The translations under genes were made by a program, and so were the position numbers. This document shows positions 32,382 to 40,770 of a DNA stretch of 42,273 bases, in pieces. Under the pieces are notes generated by a model. That model was not told the origin of the DNA. It saw only the letters and a list, made by a program, of their open reading frames with translations, and did not search any database. Within the stretch, counting starts at the first letter, position 1, and every line of letters begins with the position of its first letter. Source of the stretch: Bryobacterales bacterium (GTDB lineage: Bacteria > Acidobacteriota > Terriglobia > Bryobacterales > Bryobacteraceae); contig JAEUQE010000029.1 of NCBI GenBank assembly GCA_016789785.1, forward strand, positions 1 through 42,273, written 5' to 3'.

Positions 32382-34151
32382 ATGAACACTGTCACGAAGA
32401 CCGTCTGCACCATGTTAGGGCTGTGCTTGCTGCTGGCCGCCCAAGCCCCTCCTCCGCCTGCTCCGGTTCGCCAATCGCCTGCGCCACAGGGCCAGCCGGG
32501 AAGCGGTGGTCCACCCCAGGATCGCAACCGCTCGCGCGGCGGCGCGACGATCCAGCGTGAGCCGGTCCGGCCCGAAGATCTCGCCTCCATTGAGGGACAG
32601 ATCGTCAATGGGATCACGGGTGAGCCATTGAATAAGGCCACGGTGATGGTGCGTCCAACCGAGGGACCTCCGGACCAGGGGCGATTCGGTCCCCCAGGCG
32701 GATTTCCCGGAGCCCGATCCTATACCGCGCGCACGGACACGTCCGGCCGGTTCACGATAAGCGGTGTCGAACCTGGGAAGTACCGCATCTCGGTGACTCG
32801 CAACGGATTCGTCGACCAGGATTACGGCTCAACCGACTACTTGCGATACGGTTCCCCGGTCACGATCGCCGCGAAGCAACAGATGCGCGACCTCACGGTG
32901 AAGATGACACCGAATGCGGTGATTACGGGCCGTGTGGTAGACGAGGATGGCGAGGCGATGGCCGGCGTTCAGGTGGAAGCGCTTCGCAACCGCTATTCCC
33001 AGGGCAAACGAGTGCTCAGCGTCTACAAGAGCGCGAACACGAACGATCTTGGCGAGTACCGCATCTATGGCCTTCCGCCGGGACGGTACTTCATCGCGGC
33101 CGCCGGGCGGCGTGGGCCCCGATCTTCGCCAGAGAGCCAGGATGAGTATGTCACTACGTTCTTCGCAGGCACCACCGATCCCGCGTCGGCAACGTACATG
33201 GAGGTTGGGCCCGCTCAGCAGGCGAGTGCCGATCTGCGTTTGCGCAAGCAGGCGACGGTTTCCGTGAAGGGGCGCGTGATTGACAATGCTGCCGGGGAAG
33301 GGCGGCGGGCCGGTGTTTTCCTGACGCCGCGATCGATGACTTTCTCAAGCAATAGCATGCGTCCCGCGATGGTGGAAGCGAACGGCAACTTCGAGATTCG
33401 TGGGGTTGCGCCGGGCGCTTATCTGCTGGTCGCGACATCCTCGCAGCGCGGGCGCCCTTCCATCGCGCGCATGCCCGTCGATGTTGGCAACCGCGGCGTC
33501 GATGCGCTCACGATTCAGATCCAGCCCGCCATGCAGCTCACCGGACGCGTTCGTCTGGAGGCGAAGGACCCGGTAAACGCCGGCAGCATTCAGCTTCGTC
33601 TGGCGCTGCGTGATCCCGTTGGCATGATGGGCCCAAGCGTGATCTCCGCACCCGTAAAGGCTGACGGCACGTTCGCGTTCACCGGAGTGACTGCGGATCA
33701 GTACACTGTGTCGGTGAGCGCGCTGCCCGATGGCTACTACGTGAAGCATGCGCGTCTCGGCGATCAGGATGCTCTGGCTTTGGGCGTGGACACGCGATCA
33801 GGCGCGGCAATGCCACTCGACATTCTCCTAAGCCCAAACGCAGGCAAGGCCTCCGGAACAGTGATGAATGATCAGCAACAGATCATCGCCAATGCGACTG
33901 TGGTGTTGGTGCCGGCGGAAACGGAGCGCCGCGAGCAGCCTCAGTTCTACAAGACCGCGACCTCAGGCGCCGATGGCCGGTTCACGATCGGCAACATCGA
34001 ACCCGGCCAGTATCGCGTGTTCGCCTGGAGAGACGTGGAGACTGGCGCCTACATGGATGCGGATTTTCTGCGTCCGGTGGAGGGTCGCGGGGAGACGGTG
34101 AACATCAAGGAATCGTCCGCCGAGGAAGTGCGTGTGCGGGTGATTCCTTAG
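32382..34151 (+). CDS. Secreted protein of repeated carboxypeptidase-regulatory-like domains
   Basis: A 589-aa exported protein. A signal peptide (about 1-21) is followed by a Pro/Gln/Gly-rich spacer (about 22-60). Then come about five beta-sandwich repeats, each opening with a G-x-V/I strand: IEGQIVNGITGEPL, ITGRVVDEDGEAM, VKGRVIDNAAGEG, LTGRVRLEAKDP, ASGTVMNDQQQ. Each carries a DGxFxIxxVxPGxY-type turn (GRFTISGVEPGKYRISV; GEYRIYGLPPGRYFIAA; GRFTIGNIEPGQYRVFA). There is no peptidase or barrel domain. These domains also form the N-terminal extension of the three receptors in this window. Likely a cell-surface or periplasmic binding scaffold; specific ligand unknown. Confidence 0.85.
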   Translation: MNTVTKTVCTMLGLCLLLAAQAPPPPAPVRQSPAPQGQPGSGGPPQDRNRSRGGATIQREPVRPEDLASIEGQIVNGITGEPLNKATVMVRPTEGPPDQGRFGPPGGFPGARSYTARTDTSGRFTISGVEPGKYRISVTRNGFVDQDYGSTDYLRYGSPVTIAAKQQMRDLTVKMTPNAVITGRVVDEDGEAMAGVQVEALRNRYSQGKRVLSVYKSANTNDLGEYRIYGLPPGRYFIAAAGRRGPRSSPESQDEYVTTFFAGTTDPASATYMEVGPAQQASADLRLRKQATVSVKGRVIDNAAGEGRRAGVFLTPRSMTFSSNSMRPAMVEANGNFEIRGVAPGAYLLVATSSQRGRPSIARMPVDVGNRGVDALTIQIQPAMQLTGRVRLEAKDPVNAGSIQLRLALRDPVGMMGPSVISAPVKADGTFAFTGVTADQYTVSVSALPDGYYVKHARLGDQDALALGVDTRSGAAMPLDILLSPNAGKASGTVMNDQQQIIANATVVLVPAETERREQPQFYKTATSGADGRFTIGNIEPGQYRVFAWRDVETGAYMDADFLRPVEGRGETVNIKESSAEEVRVRVIP

Positions 34152-34168
34152 ATCCGCGGCCCGGGCCG

Positions 34169-34747
34169 TCATCGTTGCGCGACTAGCGCGCGGTGCAAGT
34201 TCGCTTGCATTCGCCGCGACTGCTTAGCAGTGAAGCGCAACTGGCCGGACTGCATGTCCCGATAGTCAACCCGATCCCATGCGGATTTCATGATTCCATC
34301 ACCATGGCTCTGGGTACGCAGCATCAAGTGTCCCAACTCATGGATGATGGTGTAGCCAAGTAGCAGTCCTGGTTGCGCCGACATCTGTTCGGCACAAAGC
34401 GTCAGCCGCGAATAGTCCACCAAGGCGCGATTGCGATCGCCTTGGAAAAGCATCGCGAATGCGATCGCTCTTCCGCGCTCCGGGCCCCAGGCATAGGATT
34501 TGCGAATGCCGATGATGAAGGCATCTCGCTGCTCCTTGCATGGTGAGGGCACGTGGTACTCGGCCACCGGGCAATTTCGCCACTCCACGCTGAATCCCGA
34601 TACCTTCAACAGGGCGGTCACTTGCCTCTCGGCAGCGATCATCTCGGTGTCCGGCACTTCGGCGGTGTTGTAGACATCCAGTTTAATCGTGATCTCTGCC
34701 GCCGTGCTGATCGTCAAGATCAGTGTTGCCAGAATTGTGCCCGTCAT
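34169..34747 (-). CDS. Secreted zinc metallopeptidase, unassigned family (intact copy)
   Basis: A 192-aa protein with a signal peptide (residues 1-18, MTGTILATLILTISTAAE). The active site HELGHLMLRTQSHGDGIMK has HExxH at 136-140, a possible third ligand His148, and a Met-turn-like GIM at 151-153. This is reminiscent of metzincins, but the spacing is HExxHx7H rather than x5H. Cysteines 59, 70 and 118 may form a disulfide. The ATG at 34747 is chosen because it begins the signal peptide and GGCGGA lies upstream; a longer reading would begin in the duplicated scar. A decayed copy lies at 36038-36300. Substrate unknown. Confidence 0.75.
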   Translation of the reverse strand: MTGTILATLILTISTAAEITIKLDVYNTAEVPDTEMIAAERQVTALLKVSGFSVEWRNCPVAEYHVPSPCKEQRDAFIIGIRKSYAWGPERGRAIAFAMLFQGDRNRALVDYSRLTLCAEQMSAQPGLLLGYTIIHELGHLMLRTQSHGDGIMKSAWDRVDYRDMQSGQLRFTAKQSRRMQANLHRALVAQR

Positions 34748-34815
34748 TGTTCCGCCTTCGCTGGCGGACTCAACATCGTCCGCCTGGCCTCTTAGCGGAG
34801 TTACGGGCGACAACG

Positions 34816-34863
34816 GGCCACGTGCCGCAAATACAGAATCGGTAACGCAGTTTGACGATCACG
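34816..34863 (-). pseudogene. Duplicated 3' end of a TonB receptor gene (remnant)
   Basis: This stretch matches the end of the receptor gene at 36318-36348 and its downstream flank. 30 identical bases (34834-34863) encode VIVKLRYRF plus the altered stop region, followed by 15 identical bases (34816-34830). One indel and one substitution separate the blocks. No gene body remains upstream; the Rieske gene begins 42 bp away. A scar of a duplication or replacement. Confidence 0.9.
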
Positions 34864-34877
34864 GCTCTCGGGCTCGC

Positions 34878-34883
34878 TATACT
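34878..34883 (+). promoter_or_regulatory. Candidate -10 (TATACT) of the Rieske/FGE pair
   Basis: TATACT lies 21 bp before the GTG at 34905. The nearest TTGACG (34852-34857) is inside the duplicated receptor tail with a 20-bp spacer, longer than optimal, so the -35 call is weak. Confidence 0.35.
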
Positions 34884-34904
34884 TGCGGTAGCCGGGAGGT
34901 TGCC

Positions 34905-35354
34905 GTGGAACGATCTACGGATACTCTGAATCGGCGCGATGCGATCAGGCGATCCTTCTTCGCCGCCGCCGCGCCCGTTTGCTGCCTGACGCCGCGCGCG
35001 CCCGAAGGAAGCTTTCGCAATCGCGGCACCACGTTGCTTCTCGATCTCGAACGGACGCCGATGCTGCGGGCTGCAGGCGATGCCGTTGCAATCGTCGATC
35101 CGGCCCGCGGGGTCAATTTAATCGTCGCCTGCACCGGTCCATCGAGCTTTGTTGCGATCGACCGCACATGCACGCACGGCGGTGCTCAATGCACTTACAA
35201 CCACAAGCGCCGTTCGCTGCAGTGCACAAGTCTCAATCACGCCGAATACGACCTGAATGGCAAGCTCCTGCACGGGCGCACCCATGGTGACCTGCGCACC
35301 TATCCGGCTGTTCTTCGAGACCGCGCCGTCGAGATCGAGTGGGGGTCAGCATGA
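34905..35354 (+). CDS. Tat-exported Rieske [2Fe-2S] protein, variant cluster motif
   Basis: A 149-aa protein with a GTG start and GGGAGG 5 nt upstream. The N terminus NRRDAIRRSFFAAAAPVCCL looks like a twin-arginine signal. The Rieske fold is supported by SSFVAIDRTCTHGGAQCTY (Cys89, His91) and the second ligand box LQCTSLNHAEYDLNG (Cys107, His112). The second box is Cx4H rather than the canonical Cx2H. Sixteen residues separate His91 from Cys107, within family range. Its stop codon overlaps the ATG of the FGE-like gene by 4 nt (ATGA). It lacks a membrane-anchored bc1 context, so it is probably a soluble periplasmic electron carrier or oxidase subunit. Confidence 0.8.
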   Translation: MERSTDTLNRRDAIRRSFFAAAAPVCCLTPRAPEGSFRNRGTTLLLDLERTPMLRAAGDAVAIVDPARGVNLIVACTGPSSFVAIDRTCTHGGAQCTYNHKRRSLQCTSLNHAEYDLNGKLLHGRTHGDLRTYPAVLRDRAVEIEWGSA

Positions 35355-36058
35355 GGGCCCGCATCTTGCCGCTCTCAATCTTGCTGTCGATTGCAGCCCT
35401 TCGTGCCCAGACGCCGAAGTTTGTTCCGATTCCCACGAGTGACGGCTCACCGTCATCCTACGCAATGATGGCGACGGAGGTGACGTATCTGCAGTTTGAA
35501 CAGTTCGTCAAGGCGACTGGCTATTTGACGCGCGCCGAGCGCGATCGGGCCGCAAGGACCTGGAGGAACCCTGGTTTCGAAACGCTGCCGCTTCAGCCTG
35601 TGACCTATGTGACGTTCGACGATGCATCGGCCTACTGTGCGTGGATCGATGCAAGGATTCCTTCCGATGCGGAGTGGGAGCAGGCCGCTGGCGCGGGTGC
35701 GAAAACCCGCCACTATTGGGGCGAGGCGATCGACAGCCGCTATCTCTGGTTCCGGCAGAACTCCGGCGGGCGGCCCCAACCCGTTGGCACGAAGCTGCCC
35801 AATCCATATGGTCTCTTTGACGTGGAAGGGAACGTTTGGGAGTGGACATCCGTTCCAACCGAACCTGGAGAGGATCCACTCGCAAACCGCCGGGGCGGAT
35901 CCTGGGTGGATTGCGAAGACATCGAATCAGCGCCAGGCAAGCCGCCGGGACAACTGATTGGCCTGTCAAAGTACTTCAAGATTCCTTTGAAGCTGCACCA
36001 TCGCTATGACGACATCGGATTCCGCTGTGCGCGCACGCTATCTGGGCGCAAGCAATGA
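35351..36058 (+). CDS. Formylglycine-generating-enzyme-like (SUMF1/PvdO) secreted protein
   Basis: A 235-aa protein with a signal peptide (residues 1-20, ending ALRAQ). The SUMF1 fold is marked by TEVTYLQFEQFV, VTFDDASAYCAWIDARIPSDAEWEQAA, GNVWEWTS (160-167), RGGSW (181-185) and GFRCAR (223-228). One cysteine follows GGSW (Cys188), but the second copper-binding cysteine of true FGE is absent, so sulfatase activation is unlikely. PvdO-like or other oxidase/lectin-like roles are possible. Translation is coupled to the Rieske gene (ATGA), suggesting a two-component periplasmic redox enzyme. Its 3' end overlaps the tail of a decayed metallopeptidase gene on the other strand. Confidence 0.82.
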   Translation: MRARILPLSILLSIAALRAQTPKFVPIPTSDGSPSSYAMMATEVTYLQFEQFVKATGYLTRAERDRAARTWRNPGFETLPLQPVTYVTFDDASAYCAWIDARIPSDAEWEQAAGAGAKTRHYWGEAIDSRYLWFRQNSGGRPQPVGTKLPNPYGLFDVEGNVWEWTSVPTEPGEDPLANRRGGSWVDCEDIESAPGKPPGQLIGLSKYFKIPLKLHHRYDDIGFRCARTLSGRKQ

Positions 36059-36300
36059 CTGGTTGCGCTGGCGCTTCTGCATGCGCCGTGACTGCTTGGC
36101 GGTGAAATGCAACCGGCCGCGAAGCATTTCTGAGGATCCCCGCATCCCGAGCGCGCTTCATGATTCCGCCGGTGTGTTGCTCCGTTCCCAACAAGAGATG
36201 ACCCAACTCGTGCGCGATGGTGTAGCCGAGCCTCACTCCCGTCGGTACTCGTGTAGACATTCAAAAGGAGTGTCGTCCGGCTTCCGGTCCAGGCGAGAAG
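36038..36300 (-). pseudogene. Decayed copy of the HELGH metallopeptidase
   Basis: The reverse strand holds fragments of the gene at 34169-34747. A short N-terminal piece ending LLLNVYTST matches KLDVYNTAE. After a deletion of about 100 codons, RLGYTIAHELGHLLLGTEQH plus TGGIMK matches the active site. After a frameshift, MLRGRLHFTAKQSRRMQ... to a TAG at 36038 matches the C terminus. The deletion, frame changes and missing start make a working product unlikely. The unusual HExxHx7H spacing is the same in both copies. It lies directly downstream of the TonB receptor gene, the ancestral order. Confidence 0.85.
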
Positions 36301-36317
36301 CGGCCACGTGCCGCAAT

Positions 36318-39014
36318 TCAGAATCGGTAACGCAGTTTGACGATCACGTTTCGGCCCGGGCCATCGACACCCCAGCCGATGCCGCGATAGTTCTTGTCCG
36401 CGAGGTTCGACAGGTCGAGCAGCAACTCCGTGCGTTCTCCCACGTTGATTCCGCCACGCACACCCACCAACCCATAACCGGGTATCGCGCTGAACTGTGG
36501 TGCGGAAGCGGCAGCGCCCAACACACGGTTCTGCACCTGTGCCAATGTTTCGCCGGTCGGTACAAGAACGTTGTTCGCCACGAGTCCGCGAACACGAGCC
36601 CCGTTGTTGAAGAACGACTGTATGTTCGCCCTCGATCGGGGATTCCCAATGCGCCGGTCCGACAGAGCAAGTGACGACAGCCGCTGCTGCCGGCCGGCAA
36701 CAAGCGCATATGCCTCGAACCAATACCGCTTGGCTGCCGGATGATAAGCCAAAGTCAGATTCGCGGTGAGCGGCGGTACGCCTGGCTCCAAGTCCGGAGG
36801 GCGCTTGGTCACCACGTCTTCGGCGTAAAGATAAGTGAGGTTCTCACGCACCGACCAGTTCCGCGTCATCCGCACGCGGGCATCATGCTCGAAACCACGC
36901 ATGCGGGCTCCAGCGAAGTTGGCGCGCACAAGCACCAGACCTGTCGAGATCGGGACGAACACCGCGCCGGAGGGGAGTTGGCGTGTGATCGTTTGTTCCC
37001 CCAGCGCCTGACCCACCGCGCCTTGCGGCAGAATCAGCGTCTGCGACACGATGCTGTTGTCCAGCGTCAAACGGAACGCTGTGAATTCGGCCGTCAGGCG
37101 CGAGGAGCGGATGCGCAGGCCGAAATCGTAGTTGTTCGTGAACTCGGGCCGCAAGCGCTCGATCGTACGGCCCGTGGAACGCGCCTGATCGTCGGCACGA
37201 TCGCCGATGGTTGCGTCGCGGCCTACCAGATCGGCCACCGCTGTCTCAAACGCTCCGTTCCCTTGCAGTCCAACGGTTCCCAAATCCGTGACATTCGGCG
37301 TCCGGAACCCTCTGCTGAAATGAGCATGTGCAGACAGCCAACTGGTGATCCAGCCGGCAGCGCCTACTCGTCCAGTAACGGCATTCGCGGAGAGGCTGTC
37401 GTTGGGCCAGAGACGTTGCCCATTCACCAATGGGCTTCGGCTCGCACGCGAGTTGTAGGATGCGCCACCGAACCGCACCGCGCCGGCAAGCCGCAGCCTG
37501 TCCGATGCAAGGGGTTTCCAAATCGACTGCCCGTAGAGACCGTGCGTCCAGTAGCGGGCGCCATCGGGAACGCGTGGCCGCACCAGCGCAACATCTCCAT
37601 TGCCGGGGTTCACGCTGAATGACGGCGCCGCGATTCGTTCGCGGTATCCTTCTCCGCCGAAGGCAAGGTCGAATGGCCCGGCTCGCTTATCGAGATTGAA
37701 TTGCACGCCCCACACGCGCGTCTTCTCGTATTGATGGGTGATCGCGCCGAGCGGATTCCCCTGACCTCCCTGATTGACGCGCTCTTCACGTTGGGCGTTG
37801 AACGAAGTACTGGCCGCGATGCGATCGGCGAACCCCGCGCCGAAGCGCTGATATCGCAGGTAGCCGAAGTCGAGCATCAGATTGCGCAAGTCAGCGACGA
37901 GGTTGCCGTCGCCGCCCAGAAGCTGATCGTAACGTTTGCCGCCATCCTGGTGGCTCCGTTCATAGTGCGCGACGATCTGCGAACTCTCCCGCAGCGCCAG
38001 TTGCGAATGAAAAGTGCCTCCATAGGATGTGAAGGCTGTGTCGGGCAGGCGGGTGCCGAGGACAGTGGAGGGCAGTCCCAGAAATCGAGTCACGGCCGCA
38101 TGACTGTCGATGCCGCCACCGGTTCTGAGTGTGCTCGAGCGGAGGGCGATGAGATCGGTGCGGAATCCGAAGCGTTCACTGGAATAGTCGAATGCCGATG
38201 CCGTGCCGATCGCGTGCGAAGCGGATTCATACGTTGGCGTCAGTTCGCCCCGAAGTATAGGCTTCGAATTGCCGATGGCAACGGTGCGCGACACCACCGC
38301 GACCGTGCCGCCCAATGAATCCGAGCCGTATTGCGCGCTGTTGGGACCACGCAGCACCTCAACGCTTTCGGCGCCGTTGGGCTGAAGCAGATTGAGGAAC
38401 GTGCTGATGCCGCCTCGCTGGGCCGAAGTCGTGTAGCGGATATTGTCGCGGAAAACAGCGACATTCTTTCCAGTGAACCCGCGCACGAAGAAAGCACCCA
38501 GCGTGGGACTGGTGCGCAATTGTTGAACTCCCGCCACGCCATCCGCCACGTTACTCAGCAGAGATGCCCGGTCGAGATCTTCCCGATTGAGCTTCGTTAC
38601 GGCCTGCGCCGAAGAGTCAACCGGGAGCACCGCACCCGCTTCCGCGCCGATGGTGATTTCTGTCCGCAGCGGCCTGATGCTCAGAATCAGACGGAGTTCG
38701 ATGGCACCCGTGCCGGGAACCTCAGCGGCGGCGCGTGAATCGGAGAAACCGCCTCGGGAAGCAGTGAGTACATACGAGCCGCGTGGGACGCCGGCGATGC
38801 GGAACCGGCCGTCAGCACTTGTCTCGGTGGATGCCGCGGTGATGCGCTCGGCGGTGCTCAGCCTTAGGACCACGCCGGAAAGCGGCGCCCCGGCGCCATC
38901 CACCACCAGCCCTGCGACCTCACCCGCACATAAGCTGGCGGGCGTTAGAAGCAGGCCGATGACCGCTAAAAAGAACACGCTCCCATCTTCCCATACGAGC
39001 CGGCAGGCTCCCAT
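36318..39014 (-). CDS. TonB-dependent receptor with carboxypeptidase-regulatory domain and classic plug
   Basis: An 898-aa outer-membrane transporter. A signal peptide (about 1-30) is followed by a short CarboxypepD_reg-like domain (about 32-110) and a classic TonB plug (about 130-250: FFVRGFTGKNVAVFRDNIRY; VEVLRGPNSAQYGSDSLGGT). A beta barrel ends NVIVKLRYRF. It is closer to siderophore/heme-type receptors than to the Oar-like proteins elsewhere in the window. ATG 39014 is used; a GTG at 38978, preceded by GGGAAG, is an alternative. The toroid-like protein gene ends 57 bp upstream on the same strand, and the decayed metallopeptidase follows. A duplicate of its last 30 bp lies at 34834-34863. 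Substrate unknown. Confidence 0.88.
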   Translation of the reverse strand: MGACRLVWEDGSVFFLAVIGLLLTPASLCAGEVAGLVVDGAGAPLSGVVLRLSTAERITAASTETSADGRFRIAGVPRGSYVLTASRGGFSDSRAAAEVPGTGAIELRLILSIRPLRTEITIGAEAGAVLPVDSSAQAVTKLNREDLDRASLLSNVADGVAGVQQLRTSPTLGAFFVRGFTGKNVAVFRDNIRYTTSAQRGGISTFLNLLQPNGAESVEVLRGPNSAQYGSDSLGGTVAVVSRTVAIGNSKPILRGELTPTYESASHAIGTASAFDYSSERFGFRTDLIALRSSTLRTGGGIDSHAAVTRFLGLPSTVLGTRLPDTAFTSYGGTFHSQLALRESSQIVAHYERSHQDGGKRYDQLLGGDGNLVADLRNLMLDFGYLRYQRFGAGFADRIAASTSFNAQREERVNQGGQGNPLGAITHQYEKTRVWGVQFNLDKRAGPFDLAFGGEGYRERIAAPSFSVNPGNGDVALVRPRVPDGARYWTHGLYGQSIWKPLASDRLRLAGAVRFGGASYNSRASRSPLVNGQRLWPNDSLSANAVTGRVGAAGWITSWLSAHAHFSRGFRTPNVTDLGTVGLQGNGAFETAVADLVGRDATIGDRADDQARSTGRTIERLRPEFTNNYDFGLRIRSSRLTAEFTAFRLTLDNSIVSQTLILPQGAVGQALGEQTITRQLPSGAVFVPISTGLVLVRANFAGARMRGFEHDARVRMTRNWSVRENLTYLYAEDVVTKRPPDLEPGVPPLTANLTLAYHPAAKRYWFEAYALVAGRQQRLSSLALSDRRIGNPRSRANIQSFFNNGARVRGLVANNVLVPTGETLAQVQNRVLGAAASAPQFSAIPGYGLVGVRGGINVGERTELLLDLSNLADKNYRGIGWGVDGPGRNVIVKLRYRF

Positions 39015-39071
39015 TTGGAGGTGGACGGCGCTTTGCGTCTGCCATTCGCTTGTGCTGGCAACCGCGTTCCA

Positions 39072-40700
39072 TCAACGCCCTGCCACAGAAGCGAGTTCCG
39101 CGGGCGCCCATACTGCGTGTTTGCTTTGTCCAGACCCCGTGGGCAACTCCCTCTCCACCGAAGACGAGAAGGCGGAAATCGCGGCGAGCGTCCAATTCAG
39201 CTTCACTGTGGCGACCTCGGACTGGCACGGATAGCCGAACGATCCGTCTTCGCGCTGTTGAGAGGCGAACCAACGCAACGCGTCACGGGTGAGCTGGTCC
39301 GGTTCACGTCCCCGGCATTCCATGGCCGCTTCCGTGAAGCGATACTCTCGGATGTGATCAAGCAGGCGAACGGCGGATGACTGGTTCGTCGTAGTGCCGC
39401 AAGCGTCGCGCACTCCTGGGGGAAGCGTGGTGACACGCGACAGCGCTCGCACCAGTGGGATCACGGCCGGCGACTCCTCTACAGCGGTTCTTGTCAAACC
39501 ATTGGCGATCCTGCCGGCGACCTCCATGAGACCCTCGCTGTGCTGGCCGCAAGCCTTCACGCACACGGCTGCCCACACCAGTGTCTCCCCTCCACTGCTC
39601 CAAACGTCATCGGGCCGCAGTTCATTCCTGCTGAGAAATCCGCTGACTGCGCTTTCCCACCGGTGACTCCACGCCTCGCTGCCGGCGATCATGCCGAGTC
39701 CGGCGAGAAGACGCAGACCAGTGCGTACATCCGCCCGGTCGAGTTGCGAGGCCAACCACTCTCCACCAACTCGTAGTGTTTCCCAGTGTTCGAAATTGTT
39801 CGCGGCGGGCGGGAGGCGCCGCGACCGCGCACGAGCCCTCATCAACGCAGCCAGCACGAACACGATGGTCGTGTGATAAGCCGACTTCCAGATGCCTTCC
39901 GATTCCGGGACGATGTGTTGAGGGCCTGGGATGTGCCCGTCGTCACGCTGAATACCAACGAGGTAGTTCCAGGCTTCTGTCAGCAGTGACGTGTGCGGGG
40001 CTTGCAGGCAATAGAGTGAGCAGATCAACTCGCCCACCAGATCCGGATTCTCTCTCTCGATGTAGATGCGCAGCATCTGTTCTACCAGTTCAACCGCGCG
40101 GGCTCGTTGGAACCTCGCGCAGAAGTCCCCGTCGCGCAGTCCGAAGTCGGTCATGTAGAAAAGGGCGTGAGTGATCGCGTAGGCGTCGGAATCGCTCAGA
40201 GTCACCACGTTGGGATCCGAGCATAACAACGTATGCTTGCAGACTTCGCGGTAGCTCCAGGGAGCTTTGAATCCGGCAAGTTCCAGGAAGTGGAGTAGAT
40301 CGAGTTGCCGGTATGGCAGGCGTTCTTGCTGCATCGCTCCAGCGCGAATCGCATTGGCCACCGTATGGCGGAACTCGGGCACTTCATGGCCACACGTTCT
40401 CAATCCCGCATAAGTGAGCCCATAGAGCAACAACGCGCGATTGTCGCGAGCACAGGTCTGCCAGTAGCCCGGCTCCGACGCATAGCGGTGGATTGCAGCG
40501 ACGATCCGTTCGTAGTCGGGGCACAGCGCCGTGTCTCCGAGTTTCTTTCGATAAGCCGCAAGTAAGGCCAATTCGACCAACGCCTTCGACCGCAATTTGG
40601 ACTTCGATTCGCGCTCGCCTTCCGGGTTGAATTCATGAAGATTCGCGGCAAGCCACTTGGTTGCGCGTGTCGCACACACCTGCACATTCAAGGAATCCAT
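39072..40700 (-). CDS. Helical toroid-like protein with QW-type repeats, unknown function
   Basis: A 542-aa predominantly helical protein with no signal peptide. Repeated segments of the type W-L/F-x3-Q-x-D-G are seen: ATKWLAANLHEF (13-24), AWNYLVGIQRDDGHIPGP (243-260), GGEWLASQLDRAD (312-324) and ALRWFASQQREDGSFGYP (474-491). These resemble the QW repeats of the alpha/alpha toroids found in terpene cyclases, prenyltransferases and lanthipeptide cyclases. The terpene-cyclase DxDD and a clear zinc site are not evident. GGAGG precedes the ATG at 40700. It follows a 73-aa peptide gene and a hairpin. A maturation or binding role toward that peptide is inference; resemblance to the DUF6895 family is possible but unverified. 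Confidence 0.6.
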   Translation of the reverse strand: MDSLNVQVCATRATKWLAANLHEFNPEGERESKSKLRSKALVELALLAAYRKKLGDTALCPDYERIVAAIHRYASEPGYWQTCARDNRALLLYGLTYAGLRTCGHEVPEFRHTVANAIRAGAMQQERLPYRQLDLLHFLELAGFKAPWSYREVCKHTLLCSDPNVVTLSDSDAYAITHALFYMTDFGLRDGDFCARFQRARAVELVEQMLRIYIERENPDLVGELICSLYCLQAPHTSLLTEAWNYLVGIQRDDGHIPGPQHIVPESEGIWKSAYHTTIVFVLAALMRARARSRRLPPAANNFEHWETLRVGGEWLASQLDRADVRTGLRLLAGLGMIAGSEAWSHRWESAVSGFLSRNELRPDDVWSSGGETLVWAAVCVKACGQHSEGLMEVAGRIANGLTRTAVEESPAVIPLVRALSRVTTLPPGVRDACGTTTNQSSAVRLLDHIREYRFTEAAMECRGREPDQLTRDALRWFASQQREDGSFGYPCQSEVATVKLNWTLAAISAFSSSVERELPTGSGQSKHAVWAPAELASVAGR

Positions 40701-40729
40701 AGATCCTCCGCAAAACTGCCAGGATGCCG

Positions 40730-40755
40730 CGGAGGGGCGCCGGCATGCCCCTCCG
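40730..40755 (-). terminator. Attenuator-like hairpin between peptide gene and toroid gene
   Basis: A perfect 9-bp stem: CGGAGGGGC (40730-40738) and GCCCCTCCG (40747-40755) around an 8-nt loop. It lies in the 70-bp gap. No T-run immediately follows, though a TTTT occurs about 12 nt on, so partial read-through is expected. This would yield more peptide mRNA than toroid mRNA. Confidence 0.55.
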
Positions 40756-40770
40756 GTTAAATGAAGTCTC

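Noticed and set aside
35351..36058. True sulfatase-activating FGE
   Set aside because: Only one cysteine is placed after the GGSW motif and no sulfatase gene is present.
34169..36348. Complete insertion sequence or integron carrying the Rieske/FGE genes
   Set aside because: No transposase, integrase or terminal inverted repeats; only a duplicated receptor tail and protease are visible.
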